Shown piece by piece: positions 1 through 7,324 of a stretch of DNA of 64,000 bases (positions are counted from its first letter, which is position 1; each line of letters starts with the position of its first letter). Below the pieces are notes generated by a model, which searched no databases, was not told where the DNA came from, and was given only the letters and a program-made list of their open reading frames with translations. Location: NCBI RefSeq assembly GCF_014467055.1, contig NZ_CP060696.1, positions 1,302,001 through 1,366,000 on the forward strand. Reading direction: 5' to 3'. Source of the stretch: Caproicibacterium amylolyticum. Its GTDB lineage: Bacteria > Bacillota > Clostridia > Oscillospirales > Acutalibacteraceae. The position numbers and the translations under genes were made by a program.

Positions 1-1583
1 ACAGTGACGAACAGGAATTGACTGCACACGCAGCAAAACGTCTGCATGTTAAGGAACAAGATATTGTTTCCTGCAGGCTGTATCGCCGTTCAGTGGACGC
101 ACGCCGAAAAGAGAATGTTCACTTTACCTGCACAGCAGAAGTAACGTTGCGGCCAGGCATACAGATTCGCAGAAGTGTTCTTCAAAAAGACCGCAAAATC
201 CAGGAAACACAAATCTATCAATATCAGCTGCCGCAGAGCCGACCACTGGCAGTTCGCCCGGTAGTAGCGGGCTTTGGCCCGGCCGGCCTTTTTGCGGCGC
301 TGATTCTTGCGCAGGCGGGCCAAAAGCCAATCGTGTTGGAACGTGGTGCTTCTGTGGAGGAACGACAGAAGAATGTTCAGCAGTTCTGGGAAAGTGGTGT
401 TTTAGATCCGACATCCAATGTTCAGTTTGGGGAGGGAGGTGCCGGTACCTTTTCTGACGGAAAGCTGACGACCGGTACAAAGGATCCGCGCATCCGTCAT
501 GTGCTGGAATCTTTTGTGCAGGCAGGTGCGCCGGAGTGCATTCTCTGGGAAGCAAAACCGCATATCGGTACGGACAAGCTGCCAAGCGTAGTAAAAACAC
601 TGCGCGAAAAAATTATTGCACTTGGTGGGGAAGTCCGCTTTCATTCAACTTTGAGCAATCTTTCTCTTCAAAATGGTGTATTGCGGTCTGTTACAGTCAG
701 CCAGCAGGATGGCAATCAGTACGAACTGCCATGCCGGCACCTGATTTTGGCAGTTGGCCACAGCGCACGCGATACATTTGACATGCTGCTGAAAAATCAG
801 TTGACCTTGCAGCAGAAACCCTTTGCGGTCGGTGTGCGTATTGAACACCTGCAGACCCAAATCGACAAGGCACAGTATGGAGCCGCCGCAGGTGATCCGG
901 CGCTTGGCGCTTCTAACTATAAGCTTGCAGTGCATCTGCAGAACGGCAGGGGGGTGTATACATTCTGTATGTGCCCAGGCGGTACGGTTGTAGCTGCTGC
1001 GAGTGAAGACAAACGTGTTGTTACAAATGGCATGAGTGTTTTTGCACGTGATGGGGAAAACGCAAATGCGGCGCTTTTGGTGGGACTAACGCCGGAAGAC
1101 TTTGGCAGCAGCAGTCCCCTTGCCGGTATTGAACTGCAGCGTACACTGGAAAGTCGCGCTTTTGAAGCAGGCGGCGGCAGTTATCTTGCGCCTGTACAGC
1201 GCTTGGGCGACTTTTTGGAGGGACGGGCAAGCATTGCCTTTGGACGAGTAAAACCTACGTACAGCCGTGGCGTGACGGGTACAGACCTGCATCGATGCCT
1301 GCCGCATTTTCTGACGGAATCGCTGGAGCAAGGGGTTCGCCAAATGGCTGGACGGCTGCAGGGGTTTGATGATCCGGATGCACTGCTGACGGCGGTGGAG
1401 AGCCGTTCTTCTTCGTCGGTGCGGATTGTGCGTACGGAAAACCTGACCGCAATTCATGCGGAAGGGCTTTATCCCTGCGGAGAGGGAGCGGGCTATGCAG
1501 GCGGGATCGTTTCTGCTGCGGTGGATGGTATTCGCTGCGCAGAGGCGATTTTACAGACTACAACGAAATCAGAAGTCGACTGA
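1..1583 (+). CDS. NAD(P)/FAD-dependent oxidoreductase (COG2509-type), 5' end outside window
   Basis: A flavoprotein dehydrogenase of the uncharacterised FAD-dependent family related to lipoamide and thioredoxin reductases; substrate and partner are unknown. The frame is open back to base 3, so about 20 N-terminal residues lie outside the window; the TTG at 18 is not a convincing start. An N-terminal helper domain (ending near base 250) is followed by the FAD-binding Rossmann motif GFGPAGLFAA near 269 and a C-terminal FAD signature (GEGAGYAGGI) near 1480. Members of the family run to about 530 residues, which fits one small missing piece. It stops 114 bases before a tRNA operon with its own promoter. 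The family call is firm, the physiological role is not known. Confidence 0.85.
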   Translation, partial: SDEQELTAHAAKRLHVKEQDIVSCRLYRRSVDARRKENVHFTCTAEVTLRPGIQIRRSVLQKDRKIQETQIYQYQLPQSRPLAVRPVVAGFGPAGLFAALILAQAGQKPIVLERGASVEERQKNVQQFWESGVLDPTSNVQFGEGGAGTFSDGKLTTGTKDPRIRHVLESFVQAGAPECILWEAKPHIGTDKLPSVVKTLREKIIALGGEVRFHSTLSNLSLQNGVLRSVTVSQQDGNQYELPCRHLILAVGHSARDTFDMLLKNQLTLQQKPFAVGVRIEHLQTQIDKAQYGAAAGDPALGASNYKLAVHLQNGRGVYTFCMCPGGTVVAAASEDKRVVTNGMSVFARDGENANAALLVGLTPEDFGSSSPLAGIELQRTLESRAFEAGGGSYLAPVQRLGDFLEGRASIAFGRVKPTYSRGVTGTDLHRCLPHFLTESLEQGVRQMAGRLQGFDDPDALLTAVESRSSSSVRIVRTENLTAIHAEGLYPCGEGAGYAGGIVSAAVDGIRCAEAILQTTTKSEVD

Positions 1584-1624
1584 AGCCGAAATATAAACTT
1601 TTTCAATTATTTTTGAAAAAAGGG

Positions 1625-1652
1625 TTGACTTTTCTTTGAAGTTTGGTATAAT
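1625..1652 (+). promoter_or_regulatory. Sigma-A promoter of the tRNA-Gln/tRNA-Pro pair
   Basis: The -35 box TTGACT (1625-1630) and the -10 box TATAAT (1647-1652) are separated by 16 bases. The -10 box lies 45 bases upstream of mature tRNA-Gln, consistent with a short 5' leader removed by RNase P. Confidence 0.8.
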
Positions 1653-1697
1653 AATACACGTTGCTTCACTTAGTACATGTGGTTGAGCAGCGGATAT

Positions 1698-1771
1698 TGC
1701 GGAATTGTGTAAAGGTAGCACGACAGACTCTGACTCTGTTTGTGAGGGTTCGAATCCTTCTTCCGCAACCA
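1698..1771 (+). tRNA. tRNA-Gln (anticodon CTG)
   Basis: Cloverleaf read by eye: the acceptor stem TGCGGAA pairs with TTCCGCA, and the anticodon stem ACAGA/TCTGT encloses a seven-base loop with CTG at positions 34-36. The T arm contains GGTTCGAATCC. The discriminator is A and the 3' CCA is encoded. The CTG anticodon reads CAG codons. Confidence 0.95.
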
Positions 1772-1777
1772 ACATAG

Positions 1778-1804
1778 AAGTCCCGGAAATACGGGACTTT
1801 CTTT
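1778..1804 (+). terminator. Hairpin between tRNA genes, partial terminator
   Basis: The arm AAGTCCCG (1778-1785) pairs with CGGGACTT (1792-1799), followed by a short T-rich run. It probably ends a fraction of transcripts after tRNA-Gln. No separate promoter is visible before tRNA-Pro, so some read-through is expected. Confidence 0.7.
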
Positions 1805-1806
1805 TA

Positions 1807-1883
<77 letters not shown>

Positions 1884-1890
1884 GAATGGA

Positions 1891-1933
1891 AATCTCGGAG
1901 GTCAGTACTAAATGGCTTCCGAGATTTTTTTGT
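1891..1933 (+). terminator. Intrinsic terminator of the tRNA operon
   Basis: AATCTCGGA (1891-1899) pairs with TCCGAGATT (1918-1926) and is followed directly by a run of T. Confidence 0.9.
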
Positions 1934-2061
1934 TTTTCAAAAGGTTAAGGATTACGCGTTTTCTTACTCTTTTTGCCGATGCGGCGGGTGAAAAGTCGTT
2001 TCCACATAATACCTATTATAAGAATTGAAAATTGGAACACACTATCACCGAGGTGATTCCA

Positions 2062-2247
2062 ATGGACAATATTTTTTTCACGGGTCAATTTCCCTATATG
2101 TATAGTCGCTTTTTTAACAACACACCGGATTTACAGGATTACTTCCTCTCATTGCCAGAAGATGCGCAAAGAGCGATTCTCAGCAAGGATATTCAAACAG
2201 AAGATGAGCTGCGTGACTGCATTACGCAGTATAAGCTGTGCGAATAA
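2062..2247 (+). CDS. Small hypothetical protein, 61 residues
   Basis: I do not recognise this family. The ATG at 2062 is chosen because GAGGTGA (2050-2056) sits at good ribosome-binding distance; an in-frame TTG at 2032 has no such site. The N-terminus is aromatic-rich (FFTGQFPYMYSRFF) and the rest is acidic and probably helical (PEDAQRAILSKDIQTEDEL). There is no membrane segment or cysteine motif. It stands alone between two terminators, so it is a single-gene unit. A TATTAT at 2014-2019 may be its -10 box, but no clear -35 is visible. Confidence 0.6.
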   Translation: MDNIFFTGQFPYMYSRFFNNTPDLQDYFLSLPEDAQRAILSKDIQTEDELRDCITQYKLCE

Positions 2248-2251
2248 TACA

Positions 2252-2290
2252 AAAAGGCAGACAGAAGTGTTTTCTGTCTGCCTTTTCTTA
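2252..2290 (+). terminator. Intrinsic terminator
   Basis: AAAAGGCAGACAG (2252-2264) pairs with CTGTCTGCCTTTT (2274-2286). The A-rich and T-rich ends make it usable on both strands, so it could also have served the decayed leftward gene that follows. Confidence 0.9.
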
Positions 2291-2343
2291 TGTTGGTACT
2301 TTTTTAGTGTGAGGTTTAACTTGCTGCTGAAATCCAAAGGCAC

Positions 2344-2805
2344 CTAGTGCTGCAGCGCTGAAGTCAACAAACTATAGCAGCTCATACGTTCTGGAATGTC
2401 AAAAGTTACTTTTGACAAAACGCCTATGCCTACAGCGCCGAAGGTATATCTGGTCAGTGCCTTGGTTGCGCAGATGCCAAGTGGGCAGCAGATCCTTTGA
2501 GACCGTGCTTATCATAATCAGGGTAAGTGACGCAATGGGAAGAAGAATAACGGCGGCAGTTATTACATAGACATGCATAAAGCCTTGAAAAGCACCTGCG
2601 TATCCGCCGATGGAAAGCAGGAAAAGGAAGTAGCCAACACGGAAGATCCGTTCATGATTGTTAAAAGATAAATGTCCAGACGGGTGGAACGGTTCAGTTG
2701 CCCCCATACAATGATGCAGACAAGCGTATAAGAGAAACCCGGAGCAGCATGGTAAATAACAGAATAGTGGGAAAAGGCAGTATCAAACTACCATTCGTTA
2801 GCATC
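2344..2805 (-). pseudogene. Frameshifted remnant of a multi-spanning membrane protein
   Basis: On the minus strand, hydrophobic coding-like text runs across two or more frames. One open stretch starts after a stop near 2795 and contains YTLVCIIVWGQL. A second (about 2680-2500) contains VGYFLFLLSIGGYAGAFQGF and ITAAVILLPIASLTLIMI. A third ends at a TAG at 2344-2346 after TRYTFGAVGIGVLSKV. Joining them needs at least two frameshifts. I cannot name the ancestral family. The 102-residue frame within it (2399-2707) is not a convincing intact gene, as its start has no ribosome binding site and its C-terminus turns into low-quality basic sequence. Confidence 0.55.
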
Positions 2806-2905
2806 CTAATAACTAACAGAAGAAAGCTTGTCAAAAAAGCAACGGCTAAATGCGATTAAGTACGGAAAAGAAACAGAAGTGTAACCATCTGCCGCGTGCG
2901 GCGAC

Positions 2906-2935
2906 TTGATTTGTAACCATTCGCTGTGTTATAAT
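2906..2935 (+). promoter_or_regulatory. Sigma-A promoter upstream of the pseudokinase gene
   Basis: TTGATT (2906-2911) and TATAAT (2930-2935) with an 18-base spacer. It would give a 5' leader of about 190 bases for the gene at 3133, long enough to carry the hairpin at 3035-3096. Confidence 0.7.
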
Positions 2936-3034
2936 ATTAACTGATTCAAATCATCTTTTTCTATGAAAAGTTGTTAAAAAATTTCGTCATACAAAACCTA
3001 TTTGTTAGAACCACAGAGCAAAGACGTTTTATCG

Positions 3035-3096
3035 GCAGAGGCAGGACCCTGTTCAGTGTATTTCCGTGCGGAAAACTGCGGGGGTCCTGCATCTGC
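3035..3096 (+). promoter_or_regulatory. Long stem-loop in the 5' leader of the pseudokinase gene
   Basis: GCAGAGGCAGGACCC (3035-3049) pairs with GGGTCCTGCATCTGC (3082-3096) with one mismatch. A small inner hairpin (TTCC/GGAA near 3062-3073) sits in the loop. Only a weak T-rich stretch follows, so it may act as an attenuator or a structured leader rather than a full terminator. It resembles no riboswitch class I can name. Confidence 0.55.
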
Positions 3097-3132
3097 TTTG
3101 TATGGCAATTTAGTTAAAAGGAGCAGGCATCT

Positions 3133-4944
3133 ATGACAGGCTATGAACATCTATGCATGAATTGCATGTCTGACACAGAGGGAAAAGCGCAGTGCCCGCA
3201 CTGCGGATTTTCAGAGGATGAGCCTCAGCAAAAGGACGCTTTGCCTTACCGCACGGTTTTGCAGGAACGCTATATGATTGGCCGTGTGAAATCTGCCAAC
3301 AGTGAAGGATTTACTTACATTGGTTTTGACTTGCAGCAACTGTGTACGGTACAGATCCGGGAGTTTTTCCCAAAAGAAATCTGTGCACGTATGGTTGGCA
3401 GTACAGATATTGCGGTAATTGCGGGTAATGAAGTTCTGTTTGACGAATACCTCAGTGAATTTATTAATTATCAGGAATCAATCGCGAAATTCCATGAGCA
3501 GCAGGCTATTATTTCGGTGCAGGGTATTTTTGAGGAAAACTATACCGCATATGTGGTTTCGCCGTGGGAAGATGCGCTGACGCTGCGGGAGTTTGTGCAG
3601 CGCAGTGGCGGCTCCCTTTCATGGAATGCAGCATGGAAATTGGTAATGCCGGTTGTCAGCACGGTTTCCGCCATGTATGCTTCCGGCGTTGGACACTACG
3701 GTATCTCACCGGATACTTTGTTTATTATGCCAGACGGCAATTTAAAGCTGGGCAGCTTTTGTTCCTCAATCGTGCGGTTGGCAAACGGTGGATTAACACC
3801 GGATTTGGTTGAGGGCTGCGCTGCAGTGGAACAGTATGAACCGGATTCAAAATCAGGAGAATACACAGACGTTTATGGAATGGCTGCATCTCTGTTCTTT
3901 GTGTTGACCGGTGTACTCCCGAAATCAGCACTGGAACGCCGCAAGGATCCGCGCCTGTTACTGCCGTCAAGTACCCTGCGCAGCATTCCGCCGCATGTTA
4001 TTACGGCTTTGGCAAATGCCCTGCAGGTTGAGCCGGGGGAACGCACAGCTACTTTTGAACGTTTTCGTGCGGAACTTTCCGCAGCACCGACGGCTACCGC
4101 TTCTTTGGAGGAAACTCAGAGCCTGCGCCGAATTCCCAGCCCATATGATGATTCTGTTGACCGCGAGGAGCGGGAACGCAGGGAAGAGGAACAGGAGGAG
4201 CACAAATCTATTCCGAAATTTGTTTGGGTTGTACTTATTTGTGTGGCGGCACTGGTTTGTCTGACAGTTGGCATTGTACTCTGGCAGTCTTCACATTCCG
4301 GCACAGCTGGGAGTACAAGTGGTTCTTCAATGGCTTCTTCAATGCTTTCCTCTGTATCCGGAGTAGCAAGCAAAGCCACATCTGCAAATGGTGCAGGCAA
4401 TGCTTTAAACAATGCAGCAGATTCAGTGGCATCTGCCAGTACTTCCAGTGCAGCAAATTCCTCACAGGTATCTTCTGCAGCATCTAGCTCTGCGTCGTCA
4501 AGTTCCAATCAGGTCGATATTCCAAATTTGATTGGCAAGCGCTTTTCCAGCTTGGGAAATACCAGCGACTATCAGGTCGTCCAGACGAATAAGGAATTTA
4601 ACGACAGTATTGAAGAGGGCTGCATTATCTCACAGACACCACAGGCTGGTTCAGGCAAGATGGTAAAGGGTGCTGCAATTTCTGTTACAGTAAGTCTTGG
4701 CAAGGCACTGCGCACGCTACCGGATATTACGGGACTGTCTTATGAAGATGCGAAATCCGCTGTGGAAGCCGCCGGTTTTGTACCTGACGGCAAGTCACAG
4801 CAGAGCAGCGACTCAGTTGCCAAGGATGAGGTAATCGGCTATGGCGGTGGGCTTTCTGCCGGCAGCAAGCTGAATTATCAGTATTCTGTTACAATTGTTG
4901 TCAGCACCGGCTCGCAGGGTACTGACGGCGATGGCAACCAGTAA
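3133..4944 (+). CDS. Zinc-ribbon pseudokinase with transmembrane segment and PASTA repeats
   Basis: 603 residues; RBS AAGGAG just upstream. In order: a zinc ribbon (C8, C11, C21, C24), a Ser/Thr-kinase fold (about 40-305), a charged stretch, one membrane helix (about 363-384), a Ser/Ala-rich linker, then two PASTA-like repeats (about 461-531 and 532-598). The kinase fold has lost its chemistry. The usual VAIK lysine is R76, the HRD motif reads H188-Y189-G190, and DFG reads G207-S208-F209. It should therefore not phosphorylate anything. PASTA repeats in this family bind muropeptides or lipid II, so a sensor or scaffold role at the cell wall is inferred. The intact paralogue in the window is PrkC at 52789. 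The gene is monocistronic, with a leader hairpin and a strong terminator. Confidence 0.85.
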   Translation: MTGYEHLCMNCMSDTEGKAQCPHCGFSEDEPQQKDALPYRTVLQERYMIGRVKSANSEGFTYIGFDLQQLCTVQIREFFPKEICARMVGSTDIAVIAGNEVLFDEYLSEFINYQESIAKFHEQQAIISVQGIFEENYTAYVVSPWEDALTLREFVQRSGGSLSWNAAWKLVMPVVSTVSAMYASGVGHYGISPDTLFIMPDGNLKLGSFCSSIVRLANGGLTPDLVEGCAAVEQYEPDSKSGEYTDVYGMAASLFFVLTGVLPKSALERRKDPRLLLPSSTLRSIPPHVITALANALQVEPGERTATFERFRAELSAAPTATASLEETQSLRRIPSPYDDSVDREERERREEEQEEHKSIPKFVWVVLICVAALVCLTVGIVLWQSSHSGTAGSTSGSSMASSMLSSVSGVASKATSANGAGNALNNAADSVASASTSSAANSSQVSSAASSSASSSSNQVDIPNLIGKRFSSLGNTSDYQVVQTNKEFNDSIEEGCIISQTPQAGSGKMVKGAAISVTVSLGKALRTLPDITGLSYEDAKSAVEAAGFVPDGKSQQSSDSVAKDEVIGYGGGLSAGSKLNYQYSVTIVVSTGSQGTDGDGNQ

Positions 4945-4953
4945 AATGAAATC

Positions 4954-5003
4954 AAAAATGCACCGTCCATGGAAAGCAAATTTCCACGGATGGTGCATTT
5001 TTC
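4954..5003 (+). terminator. Intrinsic terminator of the pseudokinase gene
   Basis: A long near-perfect stem around AAAATGCACCGTCCATGG and its complement (4954-4977 with 4981-5002) ends in a T run. The A-rich left side lets it work in both directions. Confidence 0.9.
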
Positions 5004-5020
5004 TAAGAGAACACAATTAA

Positions 5021-5050
5021 AAAGAGCTTTCTCCGTTTGGAGAAAGCTCT
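5021..5050 (-). terminator. Intrinsic terminator of the rpsF-ssb-rpsR operon
   Basis: Read on the minus strand, AGAGCTTTCTCC pairs with GGAGAAAGCTCT around a four-base loop and is followed by TTTTT. It lies 15 bases past the rpsR stop codon. Confidence 0.9.
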
Positions 5051-5064
5051 CATTCATTCTGTAA

Positions 5065-5331
5065 TCAGTCGCTGCTGAAAGGAAGCAGTGCAATGTGACG
5101 TGCACGCTTAATTGCAACAGTCAGTTCACGCTGATGATGGGCACAAGTGCCAGTCACACGGCGGGGCAAAATCTTTGCACGCTCTGAAATGAAGCGGCGC
5201 AGTTTTGCAACGTCTTTGTAATCAATGCTTTCAACCTTATCTACACAGAAGCTGCAAACCTTGCGGCGGCCCTTGCGTCCGCCGCGGCGGTTATCTCTGT
5301 CGCCTCTGCTGTCTCTATCTCTGTCAGCCAT
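5065..5331 (-). CDS. rpsR: 30S ribosomal protein S18
   Basis: Small-subunit protein S18, which binds 16S rRNA in the platform as a pair with S6. The 88 residues include an Arg/Asp/Gly-rich N-terminal extension of about 22 residues not found in compact S18 proteins. The core ([46 protein letters not shown]) is typical. The CxxC plus the later Cys-His are those of the zinc-binding form of S18. The start has a strong AGGAGGT site. It is the last gene of the leftward operon rpsF-ssb-rpsR, the conserved order in Firmicutes. Confidence 0.97.
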   Translation of the reverse strand: MADRDRDSRGDRDNRRGGRKGRRKVCSFCVDKVESIDYKDVAKLRRFISERAKILPRRVTGTCAHHQRELTVAIKRARHIALLPFSSD

Positions 5332-5381
5332 GGTACGGTACCTCCTTGATGAAAAAATTATTCAGAATCTTTTTTGCACGT

Positions 5382-5897
5382 TCAGAATGGCAAATCATCG
5401 TCATCTGGAAGTGCCTGAAAATCGCCCGTGTCACCACTGGAGTAAGCCGGTGCGGCAGGGGCGGGGGCTGTTGCGGGTGCACTGGGCTGCTGATAAGTGT
5501 TAGCACCGCTGTTGCTGTAGGACGACGAACCGCCGCCGTAAGAATTGCCGCCTTCGTAGCCGCCAGTTCCAGACTCACGCTTGCTTCCGCAGAAGCTCAC
5601 ATTGTCAGCCTGTACATCGTAGCGGGTGCGCTTATTTCCATCACGATCCGTGTAATTGTCAACGTGCAGGGAACCCTGTACGGCAATCATCGAACCTTTT
5701 GTAAAATAGCGGCTCACGAACTCGGCGGTCTGCCGCCACGCAGTAACATCAATAAAATCCGTTTGCTTATCTGCACCGGACTTGGAGTAAGCGCGGTCAA
5801 CAGCAATGCGGATGGTGGTTACGGCTACATCATTTGGTGTGTGCCGCAGCTCCGGATCCGCTACCAAGCGACCCATTAGTACAACAACGTTCAGCAT
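5382..5897 (-). CDS. ssb: Single-stranded DNA-binding protein
   Basis: 171 residues. The N-terminal OB fold (MLNVVVLMGRLVADPELRHT to about residue 105) binds single-stranded DNA as a tetramer. A Gly/Ser/Ala/Pro-rich flexible linker follows. The acidic tail ends in DDDDLPF, the standard docking tip for partner proteins such as PriA, RecG and RecO. It sits between rpsF (27-base gap) and rpsR (50-base gap), as in Bacillus. The RBS on the minus strand is AAAGGGAT. Confidence 0.97.
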   Translation of the reverse strand: MLNVVVLMGRLVADPELRHTPNDVAVTTIRIAVDRAYSKSGADKQTDFIDVTAWRQTAEFVSRYFTKGSMIAVQGSLHVDNYTDRDGNKRTRYDVQADNVSFCGSKRESGTGGYEGGNSYGGGSSSYSNSGANTYQQPSAPATAPAPAAPAYSSGDTGDFQALPDDDDLPF

Positions 5898-5924
5898 TTA
5901 CACACATCCCTTTCGCAGCGCAAA

Positions 5925-6221
5925 TCAGGCTTCCTTGCGGATGATGAGGGAACGGATTACGCCATCTGTAATTTTGTAGATACGATCCAGTTCAGCGGTG
6001 AAAGCGGGGACACTGGTGAAGTTAATCAGCACATAGTAGCCCTCAGTTTCCTTGTTGATTTCGTAAGCAAGTCTGCGCTTGCCCCATTCGTCAACACCGT
6101 CAACTGTACCATTCTCAGCAATCAGATCCTTGAACTTTGTCACCAGTGCGGCAGTTGCCTGCTCGTCCAGTTTGCTGGAGAGAATAAATACGGTTTCGTA
6201 AGCATTTTTGATTTCTTCCAT
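5925..6221 (-). CDS. rpsF: 30S ribosomal protein S6
   Basis: 98 residues starting MEEIKNAYETVFIL. This ATG is chosen over an upstream in-frame start because a strong AAGGAGGTG lies just before it and because it matches the usual S6 N-terminus. S6 pairs with S18 on the 30S platform. Typical blocks are GKRRLAYEINKETEGYYV and ITDGVIRSLIIRKE. First gene of the operon, with a sigma-A promoter at 6305-6333 and a possible autoregulatory leader. Confidence 0.97.
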   Translation of the reverse strand: MEEIKNAYETVFILSSKLDEQATAALVTKFKDLIAENGTVDGVDEWGKRRLAYEINKETEGYYVLINFTSVPAFTAELDRIYKITDGVIRSLIIRKEA

Positions 6222-6226
6222 TGATA

Positions 6227-6270
6227 AGCACCTCCTTTTGGACTTATGGCCCCGGAATCTGTCCCGGAGC
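6227..6270 (-). promoter_or_regulatory. Candidate S6:S18-binding leader of rpsF
   Basis: On the minus strand, CTCC (6269-6266) can pair with GGAG of the Shine-Dalgarno sequence (6235-6232), and GGAC (6264-6261) with GTCC (6243-6240), leaving an AAAA bulge. A CCG triplet lies in the loop. In many bacteria rpsF leaders with a CCG motif bind the S6:S18 complex and block translation. The match to that class is suggestive only. Confidence 0.4.
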
Positions 6271-6304
6271 AAGGATGTGTCAGCCAGAAAAGACTAACAA
6301 AATC

Positions 6305-6333
6305 ATTATAACAGAACAGGCCCATTTCGTCAA
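6305..6333 (-). promoter_or_regulatory. Sigma-A promoter of rpsF-ssb-rpsR
   Basis: On the minus strand TTGACG (6333-6328) and TATAAT (6310-6305) with a 17-base spacer. The spacer and -35 box lie inside the 5' portion of the hairpin at 6314-6362. Confidence 0.85.
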
Positions 6334-6362
6334 GAGAATTCTTAAGCGAAACGAGCCTGTTC
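6314..6362 (-). terminator. Hairpin after galU, overlapping the rpsF promoter
   Basis: GAACAGGC (6314-6321) pairs with GCCTGTTC (6355-6362), and an inner TTTCG (6325-6329) pairs with CGAAA (6347-6351). It lies 21 bases past the galU stop, where a terminator is expected. On the minus strand the following bases are TGTTATAATGATTTTG, a poor T run, so termination may be incomplete. Confidence 0.5.
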
Positions 6363-6382
6363 GTTTATCTACTTTGATAAGA

Positions 6383-7258
6383 TTAGAGGCTTTTTGACAG
6401 ATCTTTTAAATATGCGCGAAAATCTTCACCAAGTTCAGGATGCTGCAGGCCAACTTCTACTTGTGCCTTCAAAATGCCGAGCTTATTGCCCATATCATAA
6501 CGTTTTCCGGTGTAGTCTACTGCTACCATGCCTTTGGAACGTGCCAGCGTGCACATGGCGTCTGTCAGCTGAATTTCACCGCCGGCGCCAGGCGCAGTTT
6601 GATCAATGATGTCGAAAATCTCCGGCGGCAGCACGCAGCGGCCGAGAATGGAATACAGGCTGAGTACTTTGTCTGGGGCTGGCTTTTCCACCATGTCTGT
6701 ACATTTAAAATAATTGTCATGCAATGGTTCTACCTTCAGGGAAGAATACTTGCCGATGTCGGCAGGGGAAACTTTCTTTACGCCAAGAACGCCTTTGCCG
6801 AATTCTTCATAAGCGCGAATCAGCTGACCGCAGGCCGGGTCCTCACCGATGATAACATCATCACCGTATAAAACCGCAAATGGTTCATTCCCAACAAAGG
6901 AGCGTGCGCGGCTGATGGCGTGCCCAAGGCCAAGTGTTTCTTTCTGACGCACAAAGTAAAAGTTAGCAAGGTGCGCAATGCCTGCAACTTCTTTAAGAAT
7001 AGGCTCTTTTTCTGCACCGCCTTTTTCCAGTTTTGCTTCCAGTTCCGGTACACGGTCAAAATGGTCCTCAATCAGGCCTTTGCCGCGGTTTGTAACAATT
7101 AGAATGTCTGTAATACCGGCACGGACTGCTTCTTCAACAATATACTGAATGGCAGGCTTGTCCACAATCGGCAGCATCTCTTTCGGCATGCTTTTCGTGG
7201 CGGGCAGTACACGTGTGCCAAGTCCGGCAGCAGGAATAACTGCTTTTGTAATTTTCAT
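6383..7258 (-). CDS. galU: UTP--glucose-1-phosphate uridylyltransferase
   Basis: 291 residues starting MKITKAVIPAAGLGTR. The ATG at 7258 has an AGGAGTG site; an in-frame extension upstream has none. It makes UDP-glucose from UTP and glucose-1-phosphate for glycolipid and cell-surface polysaccharide synthesis. Visible signatures are the nucleotidyltransferase loop GLGTRVLPATKSMPKEMLP, the sugar-binding VEKP and the PGAGGEIQLTDA block. It lies 66 bases downstream of the zinc-ribbon membrane gene in the same direction and may be co-transcribed with it. Confidence 0.96.
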   Translation of the reverse strand: MKITKAVIPAAGLGTRVLPATKSMPKEMLPIVDKPAIQYIVEEAVRAGITDILIVTNRGKGLIEDHFDRVPELEAKLEKGGAEKEPILKEVAGIAHLANFYFVRQKETLGLGHAISRARSFVGNEPFAVLYGDDVIIGEDPACGQLIRAYEEFGKGVLGVKKVSPADIGKYSSLKVEPLHDNYFKCTDMVEKPAPDKVLSLYSILGRCVLPPEIFDIIDQTAPGAGGEIQLTDAMCTLARSKGMVAVDYTGKRYDMGNKLGILKAQVEVGLQHPELGEDFRAYLKDLSKSL

Positions 7259-7324
7259 TATACAATTCACTCCTAGAATTTTAAATAGAGTGTACGGAAA
7301 GAACCCGCACATTTATAAACGAAA

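Noticed and set aside
2399..2707. 102-codon minus-strand ORF as an intact gene
   Set aside because: The hydrophobic core looks real, but coding-like text continues in other frames on both sides, so a pseudogene explains it better.
4116..4508. Acidic minus-strand ORF (130 codons) inside the pseudokinase gene
   Set aside because: It is the antisense reading of the Ser/Ala-rich linker; its Glu/Ala richness is a composition artefact.
5205..5879. Plus-strand ORF (224 codons) over ssb and rpsR
   Set aside because: Antisense to two conserved operon genes and rich in Cys, Ile and Arg runs; no start signals.
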